Below are positions 1 to 12,250 of a stretch of DNA of 60,000 nt, one piece after another (position 1 is the stretch's first letter; each line of letters starts with the position of its first letter). The translations under genes were made by a program, and so were the position numbers. Origin of the DNA: Hydractinia symbiolongicarpus (lineage: Eukaryota > Cnidaria > Hydrozoa > Anthoathecata > Hydractiniidae); contig NC_079884.1 of NCBI RefSeq assembly GCF_029227915.1, positions 7,504,001 to 7,564,000 of the forward strand, in the 5' to 3' direction. The notes under the pieces are model-generated. The model had not been told where the DNA came from, searched no databases, and worked only from the letters and a program-made list of their open reading frames with translations.

Positions 1-298
1 TTTGCGACAAGTGCGACAGTGATTTTCTGTTCAACCTCATCTTCTTAAGGACCACGAATGATGAAATTATATTTTCTACAAAGGTTGCTTTCTCATTCGT
101 CACACATGATGTACTTAATTCCAGCTGACATAAAAAAGTTTAAAAAAATAATCTGACAATAAAGCCATCTGATTGATAGTCAATACATGCGTTGTTTATG
201 AAATACGTCATTTTTTAACATCATGCAACGACAGCATAGGAGCAAATGAATTTGATTGTAACACATTCTATTTATTAACTTTTGTGCATATTTTATAG

Positions 299-3200
299 GC
301 AGTAAAGAATCAGACAGAAAGAGGTAATACCAATATGTGTTTTTGTTGTTGCTAGTGTGTTGTTGTCAGTGTTGTTTTGTTGTTGTTGTTGTTGTTGTTC
401 AATTTGTTGGGTTCTTTTTCTATCTTTTTGTCTTTTTTTCAAGTTTGCATATCAGTGTTGTCGTATTTTAATATAATGGGTTTTAGTTTCATCCAATTTA
501 ATGTCTATCTAGGTACAAGCAGCTGCTTACACTATCTTTTCCAAACACAAGAAGCGTCTAGTCAAAGTAAGTGGGATAAGTTGCTTATTTGCTAGTATAC
601 CTTCTTACGAAATGAAATAGAGATTGTCAGTCTGTTTTTACTGTAATTGTAGAGTTTTGCAAATACAAACTTTGAGTGCGCATTAAGAATATATGATGTC
701 AAATCCAATCAGTTTAGGTTTAATATCTCAAATATTTCTTATTTAGAAAAATGCTTTCAAATGTCAACAGAGTTCTACAAAATAAAAAAAAGATGTTTCA
801 AAGAGTATCGTAAGACATGCAGCGGTCCCACAATGCTGCGAAGACTCCTTGTAAAGGCCAATAACAATCTTGGTACCGATAGCTTTCATTACCTTCTACG
901 ACTCCATACGTCAAAAGAAGAAGATAAAAATGGTAGGTAGCTGCTCGTTACGAACTTTAAAGGAAAATAAAATGATATAATTAGATGCACCGTGTGTTTT
1001 AGGCTGCTGGGGCGCTTTACTTAACTATAAAACAACTGACGGCGACGTCAATAAATGCATGTACAAAAAAAACATGAAAGTGAGTAAGGTCAATTGTATA
1101 GTTTGAACGTGTTTGACCAGACTGAGTATATATGTCCCTAACACTTGAAATAAATGATAAATAATTATTCATGTCTTGATTTCTGCTCTGTTTAAATTCA
1201 TAATAGGGAGACTCGGACTTTATATTTTCATTTTACACAAACAAAACTTATGCATTGAATGTAACATTGTTACCGACTGGGAACATGATATCAACCACTT
1301 GGACATCACCAAGTAAGTATTTAACTTGATCATTTTTGTATCATTAAGGTAATGTTCTCTAAATTTATGCAAGCCATTACTTCAGCAGCAGAATCATACG
1401 TATGCAGCGTAATGGTACACAAATTTTGTTTATAGGTCATTGCCAACTATCCGCTTCTTCCTATATTGGCGAAGGTAAGATTTTATTCGTGGATCGCTAT
1501 GTTAAAAAAATTGAAAAAAATTGATCAATTACTTCTTTTTTGAATCGTAACTTTTTTTATCTTCTCTAGTTATTGCAAAGAAGTTCAAATCTCATAATTA
1601 CTGCTTTAATAAAGGTCCACGTAAGTATTACTCCCAAGTTTGTTATTATCAGACGGAAGTCGTTAAGTGGCAACAAGTAGTACTCCCGTGTACTTTAGAT
1701 ATAGTGGCAGCATCTTAATTAAGACAAATGAGATATTTAATGCCCTAAATAAGGTTGCCCTAGATAAGTAAACTTTGTGGCAAAAAAGCAAATTAGGGCG
1801 AATGTTAGAGCATGTCATGTTAATTTTTTTCTTAGCTGACCAGACTGAGTATTTACTTTTTTTCTTAGCTGGTTTAGTAAGCACCTTTGCAAAGATGCAA
1901 TGCGAGAAACATGGTTATAATCAGTTTGAAGTCATAAACATGCTAACCAAGCAACTCCAAGTGACCAGTGATTGCAGGTTCCGTTTAGTGAAAGGGATTG
2001 ATCACGAAAAAAAGGGAAAATCAAATCAAGAAACAACAAATCAGGAAGAATCAAAAGACCACTCTTTGACAATTACTTTTATCAGTGTATCTATATTGTT
2101 TATTCTTCTTGTAAGCGCAGCATATCTTGTTGTACGGTATAGAAGGAAATCAACTATATTGCTTGCAAAGTCCCAAGATTGTCTTGAAACACAAAGATTT
2201 GTCCAGGTCTCGAAATCAGGTAGTCTAACTAAAGATCCATACATGACGCATATTTGACATGCTCTTCTGAATACGATTTGTCGATTTTTTTTTCGAATTT
2301 ACGATACGACAAGTTGTGTACGTTATTTTTTGTTTTTTTTATATAAAGTGCAGATAAAGAGGATGTATTAGCGCGTGTTGTAATATTTGCGGCAAGAAAG
2401 AGTAAAAGAAATTAAAAATAGGAGATCGGACAAAACAGTGTCCATTGAATTGAAATTTAAGGCCTATATAATCGTTAAATCCCCAACTTCTTTCCATTCC
2501 TATCTTAGCGCATTATAAAAGCTGCTTATCTAACCTATTGCATCTGCAAAAGTAGCACTTTACCATAAAAGACCTCTGTGGTCATTCATAGGCTTTCAAA
2601 GATTCAAAATAACGTTCACAATTCAGACCGTTTATGCATGAGCAGTTGTAATATGTTTTTACAAAGTTAGCTATACTACTATAAATAAAGATATTTTGCG
2701 CTATTTAGATAATGGTGGTACATCGGTTATGATTTTAAACCGCCCTGGATGTGAGCTTTTGGAGGAATTTCTTTGCGATTTTGCCTTTGTACTCAGTTCT
2801 TATGGAATTAGCGTAAAGATGGCATTACTCGAACAAAATGAGATTGATGCGGACGGAGGAATAGCCTCGTATATGCAGAAACATATTAATAAATGCGACT
2901 ACATTCTTATTATGTGCACGGAAAACACAAACGGTAAGTATACTAGTAGAAACAAAAATGACTTAAAAGCACAAGGTATGAATGTTTTGTTCACAATGGA
3001 TGAAGGTTTTGTTTACAAGGATGAAGGTCTTGTATACAAAAGGATGAGGGTTGGTTTTGGTCACGAGGGATGAAGTTTTTATTCACAAGGGATAAAGGTT
3101 TGGTTCACAAGAGATTGAGGTTTTGGTCACGAGGGATAAAGGTTTTGTTTACAAAGATGAAGGTTTTGTATACAAAAGGATGAGGGTTTTGTTCACAAGA

Positions 3201-4127
3201 AAGAAAGGTTTTGGTCAGAAGGGATGAAGGTTTTGGTAACAAACGATGCTGTGCTTTTGGTAACATTGTGCTTTTGGTAACAAAGGATGATGGTTTTGGT
3301 CTTGATCGTATTCTTTTATTTACTTTGTCTTCACAGAAAGTGATGATAATAAGAAATTGAATTTTTTTCAAACGAAAAATAATATTATTGCAAAACAGTG
3401 CTTGACATTTTTATTTCTAGAAAAGGAAGAGATTATAAAACACAGGCCTTACGAGTTTGCATTGAAAATTATTGGAGGATTGGCATTTCATCAAAACGAC
3501 TCTTCTCGTTACATTCCAATGTATTTATCATCGTATAAAGAATCAGTCAACATCATACCATCATTTTTAAATGCATCAACATCGTTTGGATATCAGTTGC
3601 CACAAGATATGAAAAAGTTACTTTTGAGAATTACAACTGAAGAGCAGTTTCAAGCAACCAGTGAAAGGACGGTGAAAGATGAATTTTTTATCAATAGAAT
3701 GAATGAACATAGGAGAAAGATAATTACAAAGGAGCATCCGCATTGCATTAAAGAATACTGCACAAAGGTATGTTTCGTCACACAAAAGAGATATAATAAA
3801 AATGGCAAAACCTGTCGATTTCAAATGTTGCATTTTTGAGCAGTAGCGCATAGCATTCATCCATAATCTTCTGTCTCAACCTTCCATCAGCTTTATTCTT
3901 CTAGCCTTTAACTAGCATTAATATCACCTTTTTACACGATAACCCGCTGAGTAAATTTTACTATTTTTGATGATTTATTTTCGTAGGGTACAAACTATGG
4001 CAGTATAGTGAACCTTTCATCATTATGGCCAACAACTGATCAATCTTCTAAATGGTCCACTTTTTCATTTTCGTCAGACGATGTTATAAAAGATCAAACG
4101 CCGCACGAAAATGTATTGGATGTATGA
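299..4127 (+). CDS. SEFIR-domain transmembrane receptor, IL-17-receptor-like (3' part, spliced)
   Basis: Exons read at 299-323 (tentative), 513-566, 747-932, 1003-1079, 1207-1312, 1436-1474, 1570-1620, 1869-2219, 2691-2933, 3337-3767 and 3987-4127. All junctions are GT..AG and phases match, giving 567 residues in one frame to the TGA at 4125-4127; the 5' end is probably outside the window. The first exons are Cys-containing and probably extracellular. A single hydrophobic segment (about 2068-2145, LTITFISVSILFILLVSAAY) is followed by basic residues RYRRK. The 2691 and 3337 exons make a SEFIR-like domain: VMILNRPGCELLEEF, then CDYILIMCTEN, then RYIPMYL and IIPSFL. Known for the family: SEFIR domains of IL-17 receptors recruit Act1/CIKS through homotypic contact at the plasma membrane. 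The acceptor at 2690 is weak, and 3337-3767 may hide a further intron. Family call is from motif recognition. Confidence 0.72.
364..399. repeat. (TTG)n microsatellite
   Basis: Run of TTG/GTT triplets in the intron just upstream of the second SEFIR-gene exon. Confidence 0.9.
2985..3300 (+). repeat. Degenerate minisatellite in SEFIR-gene intron
   Basis: Imperfect repeats of about 25-30 bp built on GGATGAAGGTTTTG and TTCACAAG / GGTCACGAGG. They fill the intron between the two SEFIR exons. Open frames through it are by-products of the repeat. Confidence 0.75.
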
Positions 4128-4985
4128 ACCATCTTGATTTAATTTTTACAAGATAAAAATCATATCAGCTATATTTTGTAATAACACTGTGTAAACTATT
4201 TAAATTTGTAAATTGTGTACTGAAATATATTTAAACTTCGTTCTCGTCCTTTTAAAATCTTTAGTTGTTATTGATAACAAAGCTATTTTTGCCTTTATTC
4301 TATTTTTTTACCCATTCCTAATGATACAAGACTCAGAGATACTCGAATGACATATCATTCTATACGTTTTAATGGACACTGAATAATACAAGGTCAACAA
4401 GTCTCGTTGGTAGTCATTCAAGTCATGCAACATCGCACTCATAATGGATGACGTTGTCATACTTGTTTCATCATGCAGATCGATCTCATCATTTAATGGT
4501 GTTGGAAGCGTTATATATTCGTCAAATTAAACCAACTTTGAACACAAAGGACGAATATAAAAGTCATACATTAGTTATTAAAATGTAATAATGAACGACG
4601 TCTTCAGGGATGTTGGCAATAATTTATTGTAATTTTTGTTTAAAATCTGATTTAGATGTGTTGTAACATTCGTTAGTATTTGTTTTTAGCTGTGCATATT
4701 TTTTTAATAAAACTGCTTGTAAATTTTTATTTATGTGTTTTATACAAAATGAAGATGAGTTACAAAAACTTGATATTCTTGAGAATAACCTATTTTCTAT
4801 GTCCTTCTTACTTCCTACAACCTATGTCCACGAAGAGAAATTTTGCAAATTAGTAATTTTATCATAGTATGCACACGTCAACAAAAAAGCTCGTAAGCTT
4901 GGAAAATACAGTCAAATGGAAACAAACCTTGATTTTTTTCGACAGAGAAGACAAGGTAAATAAAAAAAGGTGGAAAGTAATTGCG
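4128..4985. other. 3' flank of SEFIR gene, no further gene seen
   Basis: AT-rich sequence after the TGA. It includes AATAAA-type signals, for example near 4707, that could end the SEFIR transcript. I see no supported exon or repeat here. Confidence 0.5.
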
Positions 4986-4989
4986 ACAT

Positions 4990-5314
4990 GCCATGTCGTC
5001 AATAAGATTTTTACGGCGTAATAAGATACAATGTTATGTTTGTGTTTGTTATTTGACATGTCGTCAATAAGATTTTTACGGCGTAATAAGATACAATGTT
5101 ATGTTTGTGTTTGTTATTTGACATGTCGTCAATAAGATTTTTACGGCGTAATAAGATACAATGTTATGTTTGTGTTTGTTATTTGACATGTCGTCAATAA
5201 GATTTTTACGGCGTAATAAGATACAATGTTATGTTTGTGTTTGTTATTTGACATGTCGTCAATAAGATTTTTACGGCGTAATAAGGTACAATGTTATGTT
5301 TGTGTTTGTTATTT
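4990..5314. repeat. 65-bp tandem repeat, five copies
   Basis: Units start near 4990, 5055, 5120, 5185 and 5250, each carrying CATGTCGTCAATAAGATTTT and then TTACGGCGTAATAAG. Copies are almost identical; the last has one A-to-G change. Confidence 0.93.
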
Positions 5315-7410
5315 GGCTGCCACATTTGTCGACTTCTTAACAAATACACGTATATGTCTAGTCTGCTGTAATTACTCGCAGCACATGTACATGGTTTCTA
5401 TATTGCATTTAAGTTTATCCTTTGTTAACTCGAAGTTTCGAAAACGTCAGCATTTAATGGGCCAGTAAGTTATCAGAGCGTATGACACAATAACGCTCCC
5501 TTATCTTGTGTGTAAAGTTATATGCGAAACATTACTTTGGGAGTAAGATCGTATTAAGTTTCTCAGTACTGTGGTAGAAATTAAAAAGTTACATTGTTAG
5601 CATATCGATGGACGATATCAATCTACAGAAAAAGTTTTTTTTTGAAACCCACTTTGCACATAGAGGTATGATGTTTGACAAGCACATCAACCTTGATTTC
5701 ATAGGACTGCACATCTCTGTTTAGCTGCTATAAGACTCTTAATATCTATCTTTATCGCTATCGCTTTTGTTGTATAATTGGTATGATTATTTGAGACAGT
5801 GACGACAAGGCTGTTGTATCTTTACAATATTTCTTTAACAGAAGGAATCGTTTAACTTTTAAACAAATTCAAAGTTTAAAATAGCTCTTTCATCCTCTTA
5901 CAATAAACGTGAGAAAATGCAACCTGTTTAAGTACTCGATCAGAATTTGGGTAGCATCTTCCTCAAAGGTAACATCAAGAGACTCGGGAAATTCCATATT
6001 TGGATAACTTCTGTCAGTCGACCCTCTATAAATAAGCTACATAGCTACATAAATTTAGTCTGTATGTTGTCAATGAAATTTAAAATTGGTACAGATTCTT
6101 AATGTAGGTAGTCTTGTTTGGGACAGTGAATCCTACAGGAGTTTTATTAAAAATTAAAATCATTTCCTATCGAATTACCATCGCCTTAGGACACCGAACG
6201 CTTAATACACCGTTTACGACATGACGATTTTTCTGCTAACATCTGCACCATTTGTGTGGAGGTTGCAAAGGATGGACTTGCAGTAAGCATTTCATCGCTT
6301 ACAAGTAACAATCGTCCAGCGCAACGTACGGTAAAAAATTCCCTATCTTCTTCTTCTTACAAAAGTATCCTCAAATTTCCGTTAATAATCTGTTACGGTG
6401 TCTCTTTTGAATACGGGTTCTTTTTGGAAGCTATTTCTGCCCTTCTGGAATGCCAAATTGTCAGGCTTAGGCAACGTCCTTTTTGATCTTCTCTGAAGTT
6501 GTGTTGTGAAGAAGTTGTGAAGATACTCCATGAGATGTAGAAATGAATGCTCGGCCAACTTGCGCCATTTTGAATGACTTCAAACACTCGAATTAGGGTA
6601 TCCAAAAAAAATTCGAAATAGAAAGAATTTAAAATAGAAATTCAAGAACATTTGAAATGAGATCCGAAGAAGTACTGCCAGAAAGAAACAGGTAAATCTT
6701 TAAGAAGATGAATTCCTTTAAGTTGAGTTTGGAAGTCGGGAATACCACGTCTACAGAGGCTCCGCCTGAATTAACATCAGTCGGTATCAGCAAGTAACAA
6801 TCGCAAAAGTAGCAAATCCTTTTCCGATTGAAATAAATCAATAGAGCTAAAAATTGCAATCACGGGACAAGATCATTGGGACCTATAACTGTTAGACACA
6901 TCCCAAGTTAGATATTTCGGTATGTTTTCTATTTTTTATGCGAGGGAGGTGCAGTAAGAGTGACAGTTGGAAGCGTTCCTCTGTGAGCATCACCAATACC
7001 AGAAGGGAGGCTTAAAATATAATAAGAAGTTGATGCACTTTGTTCACACCGACTACAATCGAAGAAAAAATCCCAGTTTTCGTCGAAACGCAAGTGTAGA
7101 AGATAACACAGCCATTTTACTACGACTACCAAGATGATTATGAAGACGATGATAATAATGTGACGAAGTTTGACAGGTACTAAAAATAGAGGTGGAGTCA
7201 GGTGCTGATAAATTGAGAACGAATGGTGACAATATTGTTACGCTAGATTGAAAAAATCAAAAAGTTTGAAAAGATTTCATAACAATCGGACCGTTTTTCT
7301 TCTTTGTTCATTTGTCAAGTATATACCGGATTTAAGTGCGGTCCAAAATGGAGGATAAATTAATTTTAAGGGGTGGAAAAATAAGGATCGGCCATAAGTT
7401 AGGCCGACGT
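5315..7410. other. Intergenic, nothing supported
   Basis: Only short open frames without recognisable domains or coherent splice sites. I found no RNA gene or repeat. Confidence 0.4.
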
Positions 7411-8110
7411 CAGGGTCAGATCCAGGATTTTTATGTAACTAAGCAAAAAAATTTCCGGGAGATTACCGCCCAGAATGGGCGTTAAAATACGCCAATGGGC
7501 GGACCTAATAGTAACAAAATTTATCACCTTGTTCAGGCTTTTTCCAGCGTTAAAAAGTACAATAAGTAACAATATACATAAAAAATATACAGCTAAAATT
7601 TATAAAACATGTAAACTATGTATAAATCAATCAGCAAGTATATGTATTTCAAAAAGCCTTTATCTCTTATTCTGTTCAGCAAACTCATCTATCACTTCAT
7701 CAGAGATCACAGTGATTGACCTGTTACACATGATAACTGCTAGGCTGCTTAACCTTTCCTTCGACATCATGTTTCGCATCTGAATCTTTAAACGCCTTAG
7801 TCCAGAGATACTTTTCTCACAAGTGCATGAGGTTACAGGAATTGTAGCCAAAATTCTAAAACTTCACGGATTGATGGAAATGTGTACCTTTTGTGGTTTT
7901 AAGTAAAGACGCGATATCTGTTGGTAGAGCACCTTGATAGTTTTTCCAAAATATCCCCCCCATATCCAACTGGGCATATGTTATTAAGGGCCGGAATATC
8001 ACTCGCAAACAGTCGCAGAAATTCTTTAAACTTAACTTTCTAGTTAAATCAAAATAACTTCACAGAAACACCAGCAACACCTCTCCTGGGCTCAACAATT
8101 GTGTTGAATA
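7411..8110 (-). pseudogene. hAT-family transposase C-terminus and terminal sequence, decayed
   Basis: On the minus strand the 7660-7851 frame reads IPVTSCTCEKSISGLRRLKI and then MSKERLSSLA. This is the C-terminal dimerisation region of hAT transposases (ZMYM1-like type: S-C-E-[RK]-S-F-S-x-L-[RK]-R-[IL]-K). A second frame just upstream (about 7860-8000) reads ALPTDIASLL, so the gene is frameshifted. About 250 bp beyond the stop, 7411-7432 reads CAGGGTCAGATCCAGGATTTTT, which looks like a hAT terminal inverted repeat, with a possible 8-bp target duplication GCCGACGT just outside. The matching opposite end was not found. Confidence 0.7.
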
Positions 8111-8229
8111 AATTGTCCATTTGTTTATATCATAAGCTTTGATTGGTGGTTTTAATAGGATGCTACAAAATTAAAAAATATATAGAGTGACACAAATTTT
8201 AAAGGTACTGCCTGCATCACATATAGTTT

Positions 8230-8303
8230 ACTCCTGTCAGGAATCGAACCTGAACTTTTTACAAAATTGTATCATAAATATAATACCATTTGATCACAGG
8301 AGT
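8230..8303 (-). tRNA. tRNA-like sequence, probably a pseudogene or tRNA-derived
   Basis: On the minus strand the acceptor strands ACTCCTG and CAGGAGT pair perfectly over 7 bp. A perfect T-arm (TCAGG-TTCGATT-CCTGA) contains the B box GGTTCGATTCC, and T8-G9 are present. The D arm is weak and no proper anticodon stem with T33 can be drawn, so no isotype is assigned. Confidence 0.45.
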
Positions 8304-8403
8304 TTAGACATTTAGTAAAAAATTATTATACCTCAACAACATTAAAAATTGATAAAACGCACATAAATGATGACCAAATGAAGGATTTTGAAACACATTG
8401 TGC

Positions 8404-8592
8404 TTACTCAATTATGGCCAAATCTCTTGACTTGGTCTTTGTATACACATCACAACCATCCAATAAACATTGCACAAGAATATTGTCAAGCGGTTGATCA
8501 AAATTCTCAAAAGCCAGGGTTTCATCACGAATCAACAATACAGAAATAGATCTGTAAAGAGAGTTACCATCTCCACTGACACTGCATAACAA
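8404..8592 (-). pseudogene. Possible OTU-like fragment
   Basis: A 62-codon minus-strand frame contains SGDGNSLYRSISVLL, reminiscent of the D-G-N-C-L-[FY]-R-[AS]-[VI]-S block of OTU cysteine proteases or of cnidarian transposon proteins with that fold. The catalytic Cys is replaced by Ser and nothing else of the domain is present, so it would be inactive. Confidence 0.3.
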
Positions 8593-9034
8593 AAAAATAC
8601 ATCAAATAAAAAGGCAGATGGAGCTAAACACAGTTTTGCTCATGTTAATTGCAGTTCCCAATACTCGATAGTTGCTATGCAGATGCATCATTAAGGGTAC
8701 ACAAGGTTGTCTTGCTCACCGAAGGCATCTTTGTCTCAATTAACCAAATCAAAGCTATGTGTCATAACTTGAAGCAACTTTCTTGTTGTTGATACTTTAG
8801 AGGTTTGGGTATAGTAAAGAGATGTCCAATTGCTTTCGCTACACGGTTTCCTTGAATTGGCGCAGTTTGGCTTAGTACGACCAACAAGGTTTTAGTCCAG
8901 TGGTGGAAGCAATTGGCAACTCAATTATGCCAATGTGTTAAATTTAGCTGATGGTGCTGGGCTGCCCTGGGCAGCCACAAAGTGTAGAGATACTTACTTA
9001 CTTTGAATACTTTGTAGTAGATTTTGTGAGATCT

Positions 9035-12000
9035 TCACGCATCCAACTCGGCGAGTCCAATGCTTATCATGTCAATAATGGTGTTCGTGTTGGCCTTTCG
9101 AAACTGAACATAATTTGGTATCAGTGGCTCATCAGGAACAGTAGCAAGAAAGCAATCCAACTTCGACTTGAAAGATTCTATGCTGCAATCACATAGGTTG
9201 CGTATTGCTTTTGGTAGACCATTAAACAATCGTACTCCTTGAACAGCCAAGCTAGCACAACGAATCTTATAAAATGGCCCTTTCTTGACTACAGGAACAA
9301 CACATTTTCGACCCAAACGATCATTCGTGTACTATGTGATGCCTCCTTTCCCAGTTTCCTGACCAAACTTTGGTACTATTTTTTCAATCACTTTCCAGAT
9401 GTAAATTATGGCATACCGTTCCTTTCTTCTCTCCAGAGAATACAGATTCAATCATTCTAGTACGTCCCAGTACGAAAAACCTTGAGTTCCAAGGATTTTT
9501 CTAGTAAAGGTTCTTTGCACCATTTCTATGTCTTGTATTTGTCCTTTCATTAGTGGAGACCATAACTGGGAACAAAAGTCAAGGTGGGAATAACTAATGA
9601 TTTCCAAAGAGTCAACATCACGTTTTTTTTCTGCTCTCGAATGTTCGTAATATTCATCCAGTTATCCTGTTTGCCTTTGATATAAGGTATGAGATATGCT
9701 TATTAAATTTGCAATCATTCGAAATTATAACTCCTAGGTCCTTCACAGTGATTTTTTTGTTAATCTTTTCTGACGTGTTACTTAGATATACAGAGAGTGG
9801 TTTCAAAGACTCAATCTTTCCATAACTTAGGTGCTCGAACTTACACCCATTGAGTTTCATATTATTTTCAGTTGTCCACTTATAAATTATATTTAGATCA
9901 CTTTGGAGTTTAAAGGTGTCCATGAGGCCATTAATCTCTTTCAGAATTCGTGTGTCGTCTGCAAAGCTGGATGCTAAAGAATATTTTAAGTTCTGATTGA
10001 TATCACCAACCATGATTAGAAAAAGCAGTGGGCTAAGAAAAGGCCCCTGTGGAACCCCTGATCCAACGTTAGCGGGTATAGATTTTACACCATTGACATG
10101 AACATGTTGTATTCTGTCTTTAAGGAATGATTTAATCCATTTTATCAGTTTGTCATTTATACCAAGTTGCTTCAGTTTAGCAACTAAGATGGAGTGGTCC
10201 ACTTTGTCAAATGCCTTGCTAAAATCTAAGTAAACTGCATCTACATTTGAACCGCTTTCAAGAAAGGATAGGATTGTATCCTAATGGGTCAGTAGCTGTG
10301 ATAAACAGGAACGACCTTCTCTAAAACCATGTTGTGAGTTGTTAAAGAGATTGTACTGTACAAGATGATCAACTATGTTCTTTTTTATAACTTTTTCAAA
10401 TATTTTACCGACATGTGAAGTCAAGGCAACTGGTCGATAGTTGCCCACTTCGCCTTGGTCATCCCCTTTGAAAATGGGGGCAATTTTTGCAGTCCTCAAA
10501 AGCAGAGGTGTTACACCTGTGTTGAGAAAGTTTGACCAAAACATAAGAAGTGGAGTTGCCACAATTTTTAAAAAATATAGCAGGGAAACCATCTGGGCCG
10601 GAAGCTGAGTTAGCAGATAGAGTGTTAATTGCTTCAATTATGTCATCAGTGGTAAGTGCAACATCTGCCATTACAGGAATGGTACAAGTTAAATCATTAG
10701 CATCAGCTGTTGAATTATGTTGCTTACTAAATACACTCACGTATTGTTGTTGCAGGAGGTCAGCCATTTTTTTGCAATCATCAGTGAACTTCTGTTTACT
10801 TTTGTTAAATAATGGACCTACTCTGGACCTTGTTTTACTACGTTTTTGCGCATAGGAATAAAAATAATTTGGGTTTGTTTTAATGGAAGAAATTGTTTTC
10901 TTTTCTAGAGATTGTCTGCTTTCTTTATATGACTGCTGCAGAGACAGTTCAATGTTGACTAATCGTTCTTTTATTTCTTTCACTTGTTTGTATTTAAGAC
11001 AGTTGCTTTATAAGCTTACGACGCTGCCTCATTAGTACACGGCGATCTCTTGGTATGTAGTGTTTATCTTGTTTCCTTGCAAACACTTTCCTTTTGGTGA
11101 CTAATTCTTCAGACAGTAGTAAAATTTTATCTATAATATTTTGTAGTTGTTGTTCGGGGTTCATATCTTTCAACATCATGTCCCAGGCAACAGAGTTGAG
11201 TTTGTTGTTAATATTTTCCCAGTCTATAGACTCATCAAAGTAATTAAATACATCAAACGGTGTATGTGCTGTTCTCACCTCATTAGAACGATTGGGTCGT
11301 AATGAGTTGTCACTTCAATTACAGTGTGGTGGGATACAGATGGTAAGGATGGTATGCATTTTTAACTGTGAATAAGTTCCTTGTTATTTGTTATAAGCAG
11401 ATCAAGCACATTGCCACGGTTGTGTGTAGGCTTATGAATGCATTGCACAAGTTGAAATTCATTTAAAAAATTCATAAAATCTAATGACATTTCTTTATCT
11501 TCATTTGACTTGGAAGAAATCATATGGGTTTCCCAGTTTATGTTTGGCAAATTGAAGTCACCACAAAGAAATACATCTGGAAAATTTGCCACTAAATCTA
11601 TTAAGAGTATTCATCAAATCATTAATCATCGTTTTAAACTCTTTCGAACCTGATGGGTAACCATGCATTGCATCATCAGGTTGTCGATACAATACTGCTA
11701 TCAGCGAGTTGCTGTGTTCGGAATACAAAACAAGAAGATCGTTTACGCCATTACTGTATTCATGTGTCACTTTAAGTCGGGTAGCAATGTCCTCTCGCAT
11801 GTAAATTGCAACTTCACCACTTGATCGACCTCTTGTAGACTTTTTACGGTTCCTATCGCATCTGAAGAGTCTATAACCTTCTATTGACAATTCTGCATCT
11901 AAGTAATCATATAACCAGGTCTCGGTAAGTGGTATGAAGAGTTGGTTCTTTTCTTTCAGTACATCATGTATTAAAGGAACAGAAGATGCCACAGTTAGTG

Positions 12001-12250
12001 GCTTTAGACCCTGTACATTGAATATGGAGAAATAGTTTAAAGCAGTCTTTGTTGGTTTGCTGGATTCCAACTGTTCATTACCATCTGATTGAAAGGTACT
12101 CCTGGTCTCATATTCTGAGTTTGAGGCATTGGACGATGCATTGGTACCTGTTGTGGATGACTGAGCATTTGTGGCTGTTGTAATGGGGCATGAACTGGTT
12201 GCATAAAATGGCCTAGAGTTGTGGGAGGTCTGTGAATATTGTGGTGACTA
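9035..12250 (-). pseudogene. Retrotransposon ORF2: endonuclease and reverse transcriptase, broken
   Basis: The N-terminal apurinic-type endonuclease shows FSIFNVQGLKPL, LTETWL, and (after a frameshift near 11590) VFLCGDFNLPNINW and HNRGNVLDLLIT. The RT shows SGPDGFPAIFFKNCG, FKGDDQGEVGNYRPVAL, HGFREGRSC, YLDFSKAFDKVDHS, GVPQGPFLSPLLF and the catalytic box SSFADDT. Breaks include the shift near 11590, a stop at 11362, a shift near 10550, a TAG at 10281-10283 where the frame otherwise continues into DFSKAFD, and another TAG at 9654 before the thumb and tail. In the family this protein nicks target DNA and reverse-transcribes its own RNA. This copy is inactive as read. Confidence 0.88.

Noticed and set aside
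4862-5468. Open frames over the 65-bp repeat region
   Set aside because: They arise from the tandem repeat and show no domain.
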